From Clostridiales bacterium (GTDB lineage Bacteria; Bacillota; Clostridia; Saccharofermentanales; Saccharofermentanaceae), in contig JAGCGK010000143.1 in assembly GCA_017649645.1 (NCBI GenBank), positions 62,001 through 126,000 of the forward strand: a DNA stretch of 64,000 bases. Reading direction: 5' to 3'. The position numbers were made by a program, and so were the translations under genes. This document shows, one piece after another, positions 32,711 to 43,172 of this stretch (positions within the stretch are counted from its first letter, which is position 1; every line of letters starts with the position of its first letter). The notes under the pieces are model-generated. The model worked only from the letters and a program-made list of their open reading frames with translations, made no database searches and was not told the origin of the DNA.

Positions 32711-33709
32711 ATGAAAAGATTAGCAGTTTTATTGATTGCATTGTCTCTTTTTGCAGTCTCATTTACAGCTTGTGACCGTGAAGATAAGAAGGAAAAAAGG
32801 ACCAAGCGTACATATGAGGACGAGGAAGACGACGATGACGATTGGGATGATGATGATTGGGATGACGATGATGATGACGACGATCCGGATCCTACGACCA
32901 AGAAGCCAGGCGGTTCTACCGATAAGGTAACCATTTATGACGACAGCATGGTCGATGTAGTTCAGAAGTTTGATACTTATTATCCTGACAAGTTCAGTGT
33001 ACCGTGGGCTGAAGCAAATAACATCAATTTTACTTCCGGTAATATTGAGACGTATTATTCTCAGTTTATCGTTGATCCGTATGATCATGACAGTGAAGTA
33101 GCAGGTTCGAAGATCAAGAACAATGTTGCTACGATCTACACCCCGACAGTTAAGGTTACGGATTCTATCTATGAGGGTTATGTAGATTATGAGATTACAT
33201 ACACCGAGATATTCCCGATGTCTGCAACGATGCCTGACGGCGGCAGTTACTCTACGTCCTGGTGTTACCACAACATCGGATTTTTGGATTACTACACGGG
33301 CACGAAATATCCTCACATCAATCTCACGGAGAATATCGACAGCTTCCATGTTTACGGTGATGTCGTATGGAAGGGTGAGACCTATAGCGTATCTTACTAT
33401 GAGTTCAGGTCTGATGAGGTTACCACAAACGATTACTATTCAAACGGTGACGGAACATATACATGGGATCTCGTTTCTCAGATCAATACAACAGTTGTAT
33501 TGACAGTCCCTAGGGGTTATGACGGAATGCTCATGTATGTTTATGTTGCGGATGACTCTGATCTTGGTTTTGATGAGTTTAGAGAGAACAGCGATGAGAC
33601 TTTCTATGACGCAGCAGTATTTGGTAAAGATCCTGATGCAGAAGAAGATGAGATCCCTGAGAACTACATCTTCCTCAGTATCTATGATCTCGGTGAGAAG
33701 TATAAGTAA
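32711..33709 (+). CDS. acidic lipoprotein of unknown function
   Basis: 332 residues. MKRLAVLLIALSLFAVSFTAC is a clear lipoprotein signal with Cys21. It is followed by a basic patch, a run of Asp/Glu broken by Trp (about 35-60), and a Pro/Thr/Gly linker. The remaining ~260 residues have Tyr/Thr/Asp-rich beta-like content without a known domain. The acidic tract suggests a calcium- or wall-binding spacer. ATG at 32711 is preferred over earlier in-frame starts because it gives the signal peptide and follows AAGGATGGG. A decayed copy of its 3' end lies at 34107-34148. Confidence 0.7.
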   Translation: MKRLAVLLIALSLFAVSFTACDREDKKEKRTKRTYEDEEDDDDDWDDDDWDDDDDDDDPDPTTKKPGGSTDKVTIYDDSMVDVVQKFDTYYPDKFSVPWAEANNINFTSGNIETYYSQFIVDPYDHDSEVAGSKIKNNVATIYTPTVKVTDSIYEGYVDYEITYTEIFPMSATMPDGGSYSTSWCYHNIGFLDYYTGTKYPHINLTENIDSFHVYGDVVWKGETYSVSYYEFRSDEVTTNDYYSNGDGTYTWDLVSQINTTVVLTVPRGYDGMLMYVYVADDSDLGFDEFRENSDETFYDAAVFGKDPDAEEDEIPENYIFLSIYDLGEKYK

Positions 33710-33726
33710 TCTTCTCTTTTTCGAAA

Positions 33727-34083
33727 ATGACAGGTGATATAGGCAAGCTCGGAGAAGATAAAGTCTGTGAGAAGCTCGAATCAGAGGGCTTTGAGATACT
33801 TGTCAGAAATTACAGTGTACATAACGTAGGTGAACTGGATATCGTTGCCCGTAAAGGCAGCGATATCTTTGTTGTTGAGGTAAAAGCCCGATCTTCAAGA
33901 AACGCTTCATACGGTTCTCCGGAATCCTTTATTACCAGATCGAAAATGCTGAAGATCAGGAAGACTATAAACAGGCTCGTCGCAGATTATAAGCTCTATG
34001 ATATGAATATCGTCCTGATGGCCGGATCCGTTCTTCATGACGGCAACGGAAATGTCATAAGCGTGGAACTTATCGAGTTGTAA
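33727..34083 (+). CDS. yraN: YraN/UPF0102 family endonuclease-like protein
   Basis: 118 residues with the family layout: GKLGEDKVCEKLESEGFEIL, then GELDIVARKG and FVVEVKAR, i.e. the GELD and EVK residues of the restriction-endonuclease-like core. Family function is not established. The start codon lies in the last bases of a TCGAAAA word, with no strong ribosome site (CTTTTTCGAAA before ATG), so translation may depend on coupling to the lipoprotein gene 17 bp upstream. Confidence 0.87.
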   Translation: MTGDIGKLGEDKVCEKLESEGFEILVRNYSVHNVGELDIVARKGSDIFVVEVKARSSRNASYGSPESFITRSKMLKIRKTINRLVADYKLYDMNIVLMAGSVLHDGNGNVISVELIEL

Positions 34084-34106
34084 TAATGGAAGTGACATGA
34101 AAAGAC

Positions 34107-34148
34107 CGATTCCTCAGTCTTTGTGACATTGGTGAAAAGTATAAATAA
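34107..34148 (+). pseudogene. relic of a second copy of the acidic lipoprotein 3' end
   Basis: Frame reading from 34107 gives RFLSLCDIGEKYK then TAA at 34146-34148. The intact lipoprotein gene ends IFLSIYDLGEKYK then TAA at 33707. The similarity continues past the stop into a T-rich stretch and a TCGAAAA word in both places. Just upstream the relic frame holds a TGA, so only about thirteen codons remain. This points to an old tandem duplication that has mostly been deleted. Confidence 0.65.
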
Positions 34149-34262
34149 TAGTTTTTCTCGAAAAAGATGTTTGGGCTTTTTGTCTAATCTGTTGCTTTAA
34201 TGCCCCAAGAAACACCTTTATTTAACTAAAGTGTAGAAAAAACGAAAAAATATGCATTTTCG

Positions 34263-34291
34263 TTGATTAGAACTTGCATTATTTATATAAT
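34263..34291 (+). promoter_or_regulatory. promoter of the aminotransferase-purB operon
   Basis: TTGATT and TATAAT are 17 bp apart, 70-100 bp upstream of the start at 34361. The surrounding 34084-34360 gap otherwise holds the pseudogene relic, a TCGAAAA word at 34158 and A/T-rich sequence. Confidence 0.5.
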
Positions 34292-34360
34292 ACTTGAAGA
34301 TTTTTAATATCAAAATGCAATTTTGAAGTGGCGATATCTCAAATTTGGAGGAATAACGTA

Positions 34361-35650
34361 ATGAAGGCTTTCGCAGAAATGTCTAACGAAGAACTGCTCG
34401 CTCTCAAGAGTCAGCTTGAGAAAGAGTACAACGAATGCAAACAGCTCGGTCTTAATCTCAACATGATGAGAGGAAACCCTGCTCCTGATCAGCTCTCTTT
34501 GAGCAATGACCTTTTCGAGGGACTTGAAGAGAAGACAGGCTTTAAGACTAAGGCAGGAGTTGATGCCCGCAATTACGGACTTCCTACAGGACTTCCTGAG
34601 ACAAAGGAACTCTTTGCTCAGATCCTCGGTACAAAAGCAGACAACATTTTCATCGGAAATGCATCAAGCCTTAACATGATGTTTGATGCACTCATGAGAG
34701 CATGCGCTTTCGGCGAGATCGATTCCGAGAAGCCATGGTTCCAGGTTGAGGGAAGAAAGTGGCTTTGCCCGACTCCGGGTTATGACAGACACTTCAAAGT
34801 AACTGAGAAGCTCGGCTTTGAGCTTATTGCCGTTCCTATGACACCAAACGGTCCTGACATGGATATCGTTGAGGAACTCGTTAAGGATCCTAAGGTTCTC
34901 GGTATGTGGTCCATTCCTGTGTACAGCAATCCTGACGGAATCGTTTACTCCGAAGAGACATGTAACCGTCTTGCTTCCATGAAGACAGGCGCTAAGGACT
35001 TCAGACTCTTCTGGGATAATGCTTATGTTGTCCATCACCTCTATGAGGATGAGTCAACTCACGGTTCGGTTCCTGATATGCTCTCTCTTTGCGAGAAGTA
35101 CGGCAACGCCAACAGAGTTTATGAGTTCGCTTCAACATCCAAGATCTCCTTTGCAGGTTCAGGTCTTGCTTGTATGGCTGCAAATGCTGACAACATGGCA
35201 GCAGCTGTTAAGACTATCGGTATCCAGGCTATCTGCAGCAACAAGGTTAACCAGCTTGCTCATTCCGTAATGTTCCCGGATCTTGATGCTATCAAGGAGC
35301 GTATGAAGAAACATGCTGATATCCTTCGTCCTAAGTTTGAGATGACTATCAATGTCTTGAGAAAAGAACTCGGCGATACAGGCATCTGCCACTGGCATGA
35401 GCCTAAGGGCGGTTTCTTTGTAAGCGTTTTCGTGCTCCCGGGCACAGCTAAGGCTACAGTTGAGATGTGTAAGGATCTCGGTGTTGCTTTGACACCTGCA
35501 GGTGCTACTTATCCATACGGTAAGGATCCTCAGGATTCCAATATCCGTTTTGCACCGAGCTTCCCATCCTTGGAAGATATCGAAAAGGCTGTCCAAGTAT
35601 TCACTTTGTGTGCTAAACTTGCAGCAGTAAATAAATTATTGGAGGCCTAA
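34361..35650 (+). CDS. aspartate aminotransferase, class I (PF12897-like)
   Basis: 429 residues. The opening [16 protein letters not shown] and the [18 protein letters not shown] stretch match the clade of PLP aminotransferases annotated as aspartate aminotransferase. [14 protein letters not shown] carries the Asn, [11 protein letters not shown] the Asp that pairs with PLP, and [11 protein letters not shown] the Schiff-base Lys. It interconverts aspartate and 2-oxoglutarate with oxaloacetate and glutamate. ATG at 34361 follows TTTGGAGGA. It is one base from purB, and aspartate is a substrate of the purine branch there. Confidence 0.83.
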   Translation: MKAFAEMSNEELLALKSQLEKEYNECKQLGLNLNMMRGNPAPDQLSLSNDLFEGLEEKTGFKTKAGVDARNYGLPTGLPETKELFAQILGTKADNIFIGNASSLNMMFDALMRACAFGEIDSEKPWFQVEGRKWLCPTPGYDRHFKVTEKLGFELIAVPMTPNGPDMDIVEELVKDPKVLGMWSIPVYSNPDGIVYSEETCNRLASMKTGAKDFRLFWDNAYVVHHLYEDESTHGSVPDMLSLCEKYGNANRVYEFASTSKISFAGSGLACMAANADNMAAAVKTIGIQAICSNKVNQLAHSVMFPDLDAIKERMKKHADILRPKFEMTINVLRKELGDTGICHWHEPKGGFFVSVFVLPGTAKATVEMCKDLGVALTPAGATYPYGKDPQDSNIRFAPSFPSLEDIEKAVQVFTLCAKLAAVNKLLEA

Positions 35651-35651
35651 A

Positions 35652-37088
35652 ATGAGTAACGATACATACGTAAGTCCGCTTAATTCCAGATATGCCAGCA
35701 AAGAGATGCAGTATATCTTTTCTCCTGATAAGAAGTTTAAGACTTGGAGAAGACTTTGGATCGCTCTTGCAGAATCCGAGAAGGAATTAGGCCTCGATAT
35801 CACAGACGAACAGATCGCTGAACTCAAGGCAAACATGGACAACATCAATTACGATGTTGCAGCAGAAGAAGAGAAGAGACGCCGTCATGACGTAATGGCT
35901 CACGTTCATGCTTACGGTGTTCAGTGTCCTAATGCTAAGGGAATCATCCACCTCGGAGCTACATCCTGCTACGTTGGCGATAACACAGATATGATCATCA
36001 TGCGTGAGGCTCTTACTTTGATCAGAAAGCGTCTCGTTGTTTGTATGAGCCTTCTTGCAGATTTTGCAGATGAATATAAGGCACTTCCTACTTTGGGTTT
36101 CACACACTTCCAGCCTGCACAGCTCGTAACTGTAGGTAAGAGAGCTACATTGTGGCTTCAGGATCTTATGTTCGACCTCGAAGAGGTAGAGCAGGTTCTT
36201 GCTTCCATGAAGCTTCTTGGCTGTAAGGGTACAACAGGAACACAGGCTTCCTTCATGGATCTTTTCAACGGAGATCACAACAAGTGTGTTGAGCTTGATA
36301 AGAAGATCGCTAACAAGATGGGATTTGAGACATCTTACTATGTTTCAGGTCAGACATATTCCCGTAAGGTAGACTCCAGAGTTTTGAATGCTCTTGCTTC
36401 AATTGCTCAGAGTGCTCATAAGTTCAGTAACGACATCAGACTTCTTCAGCACCTTAAGGAGATCGAAGAGCCATTCGAGAAGACACAGATCGGATCTTCA
36501 GCTATGGCTTATAAGAGAAACCCTATGCGTTCCGAGCGTATCGCATCACTTTCCCGTTATGTTATCGCTGATGTTTTAAATCCGGCTATGACTGCTGCAG
36601 AACAGTGGTTTGAAAGAACTCTTGATGACTCAGCTAACAAGCGTATCTCTGTACCTGAGGCTTTCCTTGCGGTTGATGCTATCCTTGGTATCTACGCTAA
36701 CGTAGCATCCGGACTTGTTGTATATCCTAATATGATCAACAAGCACATCATGGATGAACTCCCATTCATGGCTACTGAGAATATCATGATGGAAGCTGTT
36801 AAGAAGGGCGGAGACAGACAGGAACTTCACGAGAAGATCCGTGTTTACTCAATGGAGGCAGGTTCTGTAGTTAAGAACGAAGGTAAGCCGAATGACCTTC
36901 TTACAAGGATCGTTAATGATCCTGCCTTCGGACTTAAGGAAGAAGATCTTGCGAAGATGCTCGATCCTAAGCTTTACATCGGAAGATGCCCGGAGCAGGT
37001 TGAGACATTCCTTAACGAAGCGATCAGACCGATCCTTAAGGATCACGAGGACGATCTTAAAGTATCAGAAGTTGAACTTAACGTATGA
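35652..37088 (+). CDS. purB: adenylosuccinate lyase
   Basis: 478 residues of the fumarase/aspartase superfamily. Conserved parts: [35 protein letters not shown] and the signature [16 protein letters not shown] near residue 290. It releases fumarate from SAICAR and from adenylosuccinate in purine synthesis. Cotranscribed with the aminotransferase and overlapping nifS by four bases (ATGA). Confidence 0.95.
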   Translation: MSNDTYVSPLNSRYASKEMQYIFSPDKKFKTWRRLWIALAESEKELGLDITDEQIAELKANMDNINYDVAAEEEKRRRHDVMAHVHAYGVQCPNAKGIIHLGATSCYVGDNTDMIIMREALTLIRKRLVVCMSLLADFADEYKALPTLGFTHFQPAQLVTVGKRATLWLQDLMFDLEEVEQVLASMKLLGCKGTTGTQASFMDLFNGDHNKCVELDKKIANKMGFETSYYVSGQTYSRKVDSRVLNALASIAQSAHKFSNDIRLLQHLKEIEEPFEKTQIGSSAMAYKRNPMRSERIASLSRYVIADVLNPAMTAAEQWFERTLDDSANKRISVPEAFLAVDAILGIYANVASGLVVYPNMINKHIMDELPFMATENIMMEAVKKGGDRQELHEKIRVYSMEAGSVVKNEGKPNDLLTRIVNDPAFGLKEEDLAKMLDPKLYIGRCPEQVETFLNEAIRPILKDHEDDLKVSEVELNV

Positions 37089-38224
37089 TATATTTTGATA
37101 ACAGCGCAACAACTAAGCCGCTAGATGAAGTTGCAAAGCTGGTCTCAGAAGATCTTCAGAATGACGAGCTTTGGGGTAATCCGGGTTCACTTCACGAACT
37201 TGGAACTTCAGCTTATAAGGCATATATAAAAGCAAAAGAGGACATAGCTTCCTGCTTCTCGATTCGGGAGCAGGAGCTTGTTTTTACGTCCTGCGCAACA
37301 GAAAGTGCCAATACGGCTATTAACGGTTTCCTTAAGAGAAACAAGCGTAACGGCAGGACTATAATCTCTACAAAGACCGAACACAGAGCAACGCTGTCCG
37401 TTTTGGAGAAGCTCTCTGATGAGGGTTTTAACGTTATCTATTTGAATGTTGGTCCTGACGGTAAACCTGATCTTGAGCAGCTGGCATCAGTGATTGACGG
37501 TGATACTTCGCTTCTATGTTTTACTCACGTAAATAACGAAACGGGAGCTATCCTTCCGTTAAAAGAGATAATCGAGATCAAAAACTCCAAGAACCGTAAT
37601 ACAGCTATCTATATTGATTTCGTTCAGTCTGCAGGAAAACTTAAGATAGATTTGAGGGAACTTGGAATTGAGCTGGCATCATTTTCGGCACATAAGTTCC
37701 ATGGACTTAAGGGTTCGGGACTTCTTTATATCAAGAACGGTATCCGTATCGATCCGTTCATATTAGGCGGCGGTCAGCAAAACGGAATGCGTTCTGGAAC
37801 CGAAAGTCTGTATCTTTCCAGAAGTACTGCATTGGCATTGAAGCTTTCCCAGACTGATATTGATGAGCACCTTAAGATTGTATCTGAGATCAATTCATAT
37901 CTTAGATCAGAGCTTGTCAAAAGAAAGGCAACGATCCTTTCACCTGAAGATGCTCTTCCTTATGTTTTGAACGTTTCTTTTGAGGGATTTGAATCCGAGA
38001 CTATGCTTCATTGCCTTGAAAGATATAATATATATGTCTCGACGATCTCTGCATGCTCATCGAAAACAAAGAAGATAAGCTATGTTCTTGAGGCTATGGG
38101 CGTTGATCGTAAGCTTGCTACTAATGCAGTCAGACTCAGCTTTTCGAGATTTAATACAATGGATGAAGCTAAGATCTTTATCGAGAAGATCGACGAGATA
38201 TATCAGCTTTTCGCATTAAGATAA
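37085..38224 (+). CDS. cysteine desulfurase, NifS/IscS-like (ThiI partner)
   Basis: 379 residues, PLP-dependent, takes sulfur from cysteine as a persulfide. The PLP lysine is Lys204 in SAHKFHG, the catalytic Cys is Cys324 in SACSS, and the start [14 protein letters not shown] is typical. It lies directly upstream of thiI and, as in B. subtilis nifZ-thiI, is likely the sulfur donor for tRNA thiolation rather than for iron-sulfur clusters. ATGA overlap with purB. Confidence 0.9.
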   Translation: MIYFDNSATTKPLDEVAKLVSEDLQNDELWGNPGSLHELGTSAYKAYIKAKEDIASCFSIREQELVFTSCATESANTAINGFLKRNKRNGRTIISTKTEHRATLSVLEKLSDEGFNVIYLNVGPDGKPDLEQLASVIDGDTSLLCFTHVNNETGAILPLKEIIEIKNSKNRNTAIYIDFVQSAGKLKIDLRELGIELASFSAHKFHGLKGSGLLYIKNGIRIDPFILGGGQQNGMRSGTESLYLSRSTALALKLSQTDIDEHLKIVSEINSYLRSELVKRKATILSPEDALPYVLNVSFEGFESETMLHCLERYNIYVSTISACSSKTKKISYVLEAMGVDRKLATNAVRLSFSRFNTMDEAKIFIEKIDEIYQLFALR

Positions 38225-38233
38225 GAGGTAACT

Positions 38234-39433
38234 ATGAGTAATAATGTAATCCTTGCCCGTATGGGTGAAGTAACCCTTAAAGGACTTAACAGAGGTAATT
38301 TCGAGTCTAAGCTCAAGAATAATCTTAAGTATAGGCTTAAAAACTTCGGTAAGCTCAACATTTATCAGAGCCAGAGCCGTATCTGGATCGAACCGGTTGA
38401 AGGTGAGGAGAACCCGTATTTTAAGAATGAAGAGACTGCAACTGAGATCCTTAATGCAGTCGTACAGGTATTCGGTATCGTATCTGCTTCACTTGCCAGA
38501 AAGTTTGAAGGCGGTATCGATGAGATACGTCAAAATGCCGTAGAGTATATGAAGGAATATCTTAAGATATATCCCGATCATCATACATTTAAGGTTGAAT
38601 CCAAACGCGGAAACAAGCATTTCCCAATGACATCTCCTGAGATCTCCAACGAGATCGGCGGATATCTTTTGGAGAACTTTGATTGTCTTAAGGTTGACGT
38701 TAATAAGCCTGATTTTATCTTTAATGTCGAAGTACGTGATTTCTGCTATGTTTACGCAGGAAAAGTAATGGGTCACAGAGGTCTTCCTGTAGGAACTGCA
38801 GGTAAGGGAATGCTTCTTTTATCAGGCGGTATCGATAGCCCGGTAGCAGGCTACATGATGGCCAGCCGCGGAATGATGCTCGAGGCTGTATATTTTCATT
38901 CTTTCCCTTATACCAGCGACAGAGCCAAGGATAAGGTAATTGATCTTGCTAAGATCGTCTCAAGGTTTTCAGGCAGGATGAAGCTTCATGTGGTTAACTT
39001 TACTCAGATCCAGCTTGATATGTATAAGAACAGCCGTCAGGATATGCTCACCGTTACTATGAGAAGAGTAATGCTTCAGATAGCTGAGAAGCTTGCTCAG
39101 AAAAACGGTTGCGGTTGTCTTATTACTGGCGAGTCATTAGGTCAGGTAGCAAGCCAGACTTTGGAGGCTATCCAGTTTACGAACGAAGTCGTAGATCTTC
39201 CTATCTTCAGACCTTTGATCGGTCTTGATAAGGAAGCTACCTGTGAGATCAGCCGTAAGATCGGCGCTTTTGAGACATCGATCCTTCCTTATGAGGACTG
39301 CTGTACTGTATTTGTTGCAAAACATCCGAAGACACATCCGAACAGAGACGATATAATCGAAGCAGAACAGAACCTCGATATAGCAAAGATGGTCGAGGAC
39401 GGCGTAAACGGCATTGAGACAATAATCATATGA
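38234..39433 (+). CDS. thiI: tRNA 4-thiouridine synthetase ThiI (no rhodanese domain)
   Basis: 399 residues: N-terminal ferredoxin-like domain, THUMP domain (about 60-165), and the PP-loop domain with LLLSGGIDSPVAGY. It stops after the PP-loop domain as in B. subtilis; the C-terminal rhodanese of the E. coli enzyme is absent, so sulfur would come straight from the adjacent desulfurase. Function: 4-thiouridine at tRNA position 8, possibly also thiamine sulfur transfer. It overlaps the next gene by four bases. Confidence 0.93.
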   Translation: MSNNVILARMGEVTLKGLNRGNFESKLKNNLKYRLKNFGKLNIYQSQSRIWIEPVEGEENPYFKNEETATEILNAVVQVFGIVSASLARKFEGGIDEIRQNAVEYMKEYLKIYPDHHTFKVESKRGNKHFPMTSPEISNEIGGYLLENFDCLKVDVNKPDFIFNVEVRDFCYVYAGKVMGHRGLPVGTAGKGMLLLSGGIDSPVAGYMMASRGMMLEAVYFHSFPYTSDRAKDKVIDLAKIVSRFSGRMKLHVVNFTQIQLDMYKNSRQDMLTVTMRRVMLQIAEKLAQKNGCGCLITGESLGQVASQTLEAIQFTNEVVDLPIFRPLIGLDKEATCEISRKIGAFETSILPYEDCCTVFVAKHPKTHPNRDDIIEAEQNLDIAKMVEDGVNGIETIII

Positions 39434-40452
39434 AAACAGGTAAACTTACAAATGAACAGCTCCAGGAACTTGTCTTAAACAGACTTCCTAAGATATCTCC
39501 GTCAACTCTGGTAGGAGCGAGCATCGGTGCGGACTGCGCATGGCTTAATCTGGGCGATAAGATCCTTGTATCATCGTCAGATCCGATAACAGCCGGCGGT
39601 AAGCAGTCGGGTACCTTGGCTATTCATGTTTCCTGTAACGACATCGCTTCATGCGGCATAAGGCCTTCCGGGATCCTTTTTGTTATCATTGCTCCTCCGT
39701 CAGCAACTGAAGAAGATATAACTTCGATCGTTGATCAGGCATCCCGCGAGGCAAGTAAGCTTGGCGTCGATATTGTAGGCGGGCATACTGAGGTTAATGA
39801 TACCGTTAAGGATTTTGTTGTTATTACGACAGCTTTCGGTATTATCGACAAATCCCATCCTGTTCCGATCGGCAAGGCTCAGCCGGGTGACAAGCTAATC
39901 CTTACGAAGACCTGCGGAATCGAAGGCAGTTATATTGCTTCTATGGAGCACAAGGATAAGCTCGTCGGTAAAGTAGATGATAGTCTGATCGAAGAAGCTG
40001 CATCTTATAATCAGCTTATCTCCGTAGTTTTAGAAGGCGAGATCGCAGGCGGTATCATCAATAATGATTTTCGAAAAGACGAGAGGGGCTTTTATTATTC
40101 TGCGGTAAACCTCATGCATGATGTAACCGAAGGCGGTGTTTACGGAGCTTCTTATGAGATGGCTCACTTCTCGGGAATCGGAATAACAATCGATGAATCT
40201 ATGATCCCTGTAAGCGATGCCACATCCATGATATGCGAGGTCTTAGGCCTTGATCCATATAGGCTCATCTCCTCCGGATCTCTTCTTATGGCTACTTCAG
40301 AGGCTGATCGTGTTCTTCGAAAACTCAATGAGAAAGGTATCAGAGCCAGCGTGATCGGCGAGTTTACCGAAGGCGGATTTAAGCTTAAAACAAAGGGCGG
40401 AGATGTTATCGATCTCGATCCTCCGGTGGCCGATGAAATTTACAAACTTTGA
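39430..40452 (+). CDS. AIR synthase-related (HypE/PurM-like) protein
   Basis: 340 residues of the PurM/HypE/SelD/ThiL ATP-binding superfamily. GADCAWLNLGDKILVSSSDPITAG gives the Asp-rich metal/ATP loop and AIHVSCNDIASCGIRPSGILF the second conserved block. VGGHTEVND and MHDVTEGGVYGASYE follow in the C-terminal domain. The closest named member by layout is HypE (hydrogenase maturation), but no hyp or hydrogenase genes are near; the neighbours suggest a nucleotide- or sulfur-related role. Substrate unknown. Confidence 0.75.
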   Translation: MKTGKLTNEQLQELVLNRLPKISPSTLVGASIGADCAWLNLGDKILVSSSDPITAGGKQSGTLAIHVSCNDIASCGIRPSGILFVIIAPPSATEEDITSIVDQASREASKLGVDIVGGHTEVNDTVKDFVVITTAFGIIDKSHPVPIGKAQPGDKLILTKTCGIEGSYIASMEHKDKLVGKVDDSLIEEAASYNQLISVVLEGEIAGGIINNDFRKDERGFYYSAVNLMHDVTEGGVYGASYEMAHFSGIGITIDESMIPVSDATSMICEVLGLDPYRLISSGSLLMATSEADRVLRKLNEKGIRASVIGEFTEGGFKLKTKGGDVIDLDPPVADEIYKL

Positions 40453-40453
40453 C

Positions 40454-40482
40454 TTTACCTTTTAATAAATTAAAAGTATTAT
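40454..40482 (+). promoter_or_regulatory. promoter of glyA
   Basis: TTTACC and TATTAT are 17 bp apart, 35 bp before the ribosome site ATACGGAGGA. An overlapping TTGACT starts at 40449 but its spacing to the -10 is 22 bp. Confidence 0.5.
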
Positions 40483-40516
40483 AGTCTATGCAATAAAAAT
40501 ACGGAGGATTGATTTA

Positions 40517-41758
40517 ATGTACGATCACATTAAGGCAGAAGATCCTGAACTTTATCAGGCAATAATGTTGGAACTTAAAAGACAGAGAGACAAGATTGAA
40601 TTGATTGCTTCGGAGAATGTTGTTTCTGAGGCTGTTCTTGAGGCAGCAGGTTCTCCACTTACAAATAAATACGCAGAGGGTTATCCGGGAAAGCGTTATT
40701 ACGGCGGATGCGAATATGTTGATATCGCTGAGCAGCTCGCTATCGACAGAGCTAAGAAGCTCTTTGGTGCTGAGCATGTTAACGTTCAGCCACATTCCGG
40801 TGCTCAGGCTAATACAGCAGTATACTTTGCTATTTTGGAACCGGGCGATACTATCCTTGGTATGGATCTCGCACACGGCGGTCACCTTACACATGGTATG
40901 AAGCTCAACGTTTCCGGTAGAACATATCATTCCGAATTCTATCAGGTAGATGAGAAGACAAGCCTTATCGATTATGAGGCTGTTAGAGCAAAGGCTCTCG
41001 AGTGCAAGCCTAAGGTAATCGTTGCCGGTGCTTCTGCATATCCTCGTATCATCGACTTTAAGAAGTTCCGTGAGATCGCTGACGAAGTTGGCGCATATCT
41101 CTTCGTAGATATGGCTCACATTGCAGGTCTTGTTGCTGCAGGACTTCACCCGAATCCGGTACCATATGCTGATTTTGTTACAACAACAACTCATAAGACA
41201 CTCCGCGGACCACGTGGCGGTATCATCATGTGCAAAGAGGAATATGCTAAGAAGATCGATTCTGCAGTATTCCCGGGTCAGCAGGGTGGTCCTTTGATGC
41301 ACATCATTGCAGCAAAGGCAGTTGCTTTTAAGGAAGCTCTCTCTGATGAGTTCAGAGATTATGCTAATAACATCATCAAGAATGCTAAGGCAATGTCCGA
41401 GGCTCTTCTTGCCAGAGGCGTTAACCTCGTATCCGGCGGTACAGATAACCACCTGATGCTCATCGACCTTCGCGGAACAGGCATCACAGGTAAGGAACTC
41501 CAGCTCCGTCTTGATGATTGCAACATCACAGCTAACAAGAACGCTATCCCGTTCGATCCTGAGAAGCCATTTGTTACTTCCGGTGTTCGTATCGGTACAG
41601 CTGCTTGTACAGCTCGTGGCATGAAGGAAGAGGATATGGTTGAGATCGCTGATCTTATCTCCCTTTGCATTTTCGATTATGAGAATAAGAAGGATGAGGT
41701 CATTGCTCGTGTAGCTAAGATCACAGAGAAGTATCCTTTGTATCCTGATATTGTTTGA
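40517..41758 (+). CDS. glyA: serine hydroxymethyltransferase
   Basis: 413 residues. Moves the serine C3 unit to tetrahydrofolate, giving glycine and 5,10-methylene-THF. Family landmarks: [66 protein letters not shown], and the PLP Lys in [14 protein letters not shown]. Codon use indicates high expression. Own promoter and terminator. Confidence 0.97.
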   Translation: MYDHIKAEDPELYQAIMLELKRQRDKIELIASENVVSEAVLEAAGSPLTNKYAEGYPGKRYYGGCEYVDIAEQLAIDRAKKLFGAEHVNVQPHSGAQANTAVYFAILEPGDTILGMDLAHGGHLTHGMKLNVSGRTYHSEFYQVDEKTSLIDYEAVRAKALECKPKVIVAGASAYPRIIDFKKFREIADEVGAYLFVDMAHIAGLVAAGLHPNPVPYADFVTTTTHKTLRGPRGGIIMCKEEYAKKIDSAVFPGQQGGPLMHIIAAKAVAFKEALSDEFRDYANNIIKNAKAMSEALLARGVNLVSGGTDNHLMLIDLRGTGITGKELQLRLDDCNITANKNAIPFDPEKPFVTSGVRIGTAACTARGMKEEDMVEIADLISLCIFDYENKKDEVIARVAKITEKYPLYPDIV

Positions 41759-41776
41759 TCAATATAGATCCTAACG

Positions 41777-41808
41777 ACAGACCGTCATTATTGGCGGTCT
41801 GTTTTTTA
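41777..41808 (+). terminator. terminator of glyA
   Basis: CAGACCG (41778-41784) and CGGTCTG (41795-41801) arms with a 10-base loop and a following T run. Confidence 0.9.
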
Positions 41809-41839
41809 TAGTCGGAATAATGGAAAATACGAACATATG

Positions 41840-41848
41840 TGCTATAAT
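41840..41848 (+). promoter_or_regulatory. extended -10 promoter of rarA
   Basis: TGCTATAAT is a perfect extended -10. A weak TGGAAA at 41821 is 16 bp upstream. The start codon is 28 bp downstream. Confidence 0.5.
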
Positions 41849-41876
41849 CGTTTTATTACGATATTGAGGTGTGATA

Positions 41877-43172
41877 ATGGCTGACAGATTGGAACCTTTG
41901 GCTTACAGAATGTGTCCGAGAAATCTGGATGAGTACGTAGGTCAGGAACATATAATCGGAAAAGGGAAGATGCTTCGAAGGATGATCGAATCCGATAATC
42001 TTTCCTCTATTATCCTTTTTGGCCCTCCGGGTGTAGGTAAGACTGCACTTGCGAGGCTCATTGCCAATTCCACTTCTTCAAATTTCAAGAAGATCAATGC
42101 AGTTACTGCAGGTGTTTCTGATATTAAGGCGATTACGGCAGATGCTACCAATCCGTTTATGACGGATAATAAGAGAACCGTATTGTTTATCGATGAGATC
42201 CATCGTTTCAATAAGCTTCAGCAGGATGCCTTGCTGCCGTTCGTTGAAGACGGAACTGTTATCTTGATCGGTGCAACTACTGAAAATCCGTTCTTTGAAG
42301 TCAACAAGGCTTTGATCTCAAGATCAACTGTCCTTCAGCTTAAACCTTTGACGACTGAGAATATCAAGACAGTTCTTAGAAATGCCATCAATGACAAAGA
42401 ACGCGGCTATGGAAATATCGATGTCAGTATAGATGATAAGACGTTGGAGATCATGGCTGAGATGAGTTCCGGAGATGCCAGGAACTCATTGAAAGCATTG
42501 GAGTTGGCTGTCAGTACGACTCCTCCGAATAGCGAAGGTGTCATTGTTATCGATCCTGATGTTATTTCTGACTGTATGCAGAAGAAATCGCAGGTTTTCG
42601 ATAAGGATGGTGAGGATCATTATGACAATATCTCGGCTATGATAAAGTCGATGAGAGGTTCTGATCCTGATGCGACTATCATCTATCTTGCAAAGGCCTT
42701 GGCAGCAGGAGAAGATATAGAGTTCCTTGCCCGAAGGATCCTTATCTGTTCTTCTGAGGATGTCGGACTTGCTAATCCTAATGCGCTTTTGGTCGCCCAG
42801 GCAGCTTATGACGCTGTTCGTGTATTGGGAATGCCTGAAGCAAGGATACTTTTGGCTGAGGCTGCAGTACTTGTAGCATCTTCACCGAAGTCCAATTCGA
42901 CTTATCTTGCGATCGACAAGGCTTTGGCAGATGTCGAGAAGATCGATACTGGAACGGTTCCGTATCATATCAGGAATGCTCCTGCAAGCGGAATGAAGGA
43001 TCTCGGTTATGCAGTCGGATATAAATATCCACATGACTTCCCGGGCCATATAGTTAAGCAGCAGTATATGCCTGATGCGATCAAGGATAATGTGTATTAT
43101 GAACCGACGGAGATCGGATATGAAAAGAAAATCAGTGAATACCTCAGATGGGTTGATGAGAATACAAAATGA
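41877..43172 (+). CDS. rarA: replication-associated recombination protein RarA (MgsA/WRNIP1 family)
   Basis: 431 residues. AAA+ ATPase related to clamp loaders, acting at stalled forks. PLAYRMCPRNLDEYVGQEHI is the typical start. Walker A is FGPPGVGKTALA, Walker B is LFIDEIHRFNKLQQD, sensor 1 is GATTENPFFEVN, and the C-terminal region holds SMRGSDPDATIIYLAKAL and PHDFPGH. ATG at 41877 is five bases after GAGGTG; an in-frame GTG at 41871 overlaps that site. Confidence 0.93.
   Translation: MADRLEPLAYRMCPRNLDEYVGQEHIIGKGKMLRRMIESDNLSSIILFGPPGVGKTALARLIANSTSSNFKKINAVTAGVSDIKAITADATNPFMTDNKRTVLFIDEIHRFNKLQQDALLPFVEDGTVILIGATTENPFFEVNKALISRSTVLQLKPLTTENIKTVLRNAINDKERGYGNIDVSIDDKTLEIMAEMSSGDARNSLKALELAVSTTPPNSEGVIVIDPDVISDCMQKKSQVFDKDGEDHYDNISAMIKSMRGSDPDATIIYLAKALAAGEDIEFLARRILICSSEDVGLANPNALLVAQAAYDAVRVLGMPEARILLAEAAVLVASSPKSNSTYLAIDKALADVEKIDTGTVPYHIRNAPASGMKDLGYAVGYKYPHDFPGHIVKQQYMPDAIKDNVYYEPTEIGYEKKISEYLRWVDENTK

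Noticed and set aside
40514-41452. Long open frame on the minus strand (312 codons) opposite glyA
   Set aside because: It is antisense to a strongly biased, fully conserved glyA, has no ribosome site and its Cys/Ser/Arg-rich translation matches no family. It is a by-product of glyA codon use.
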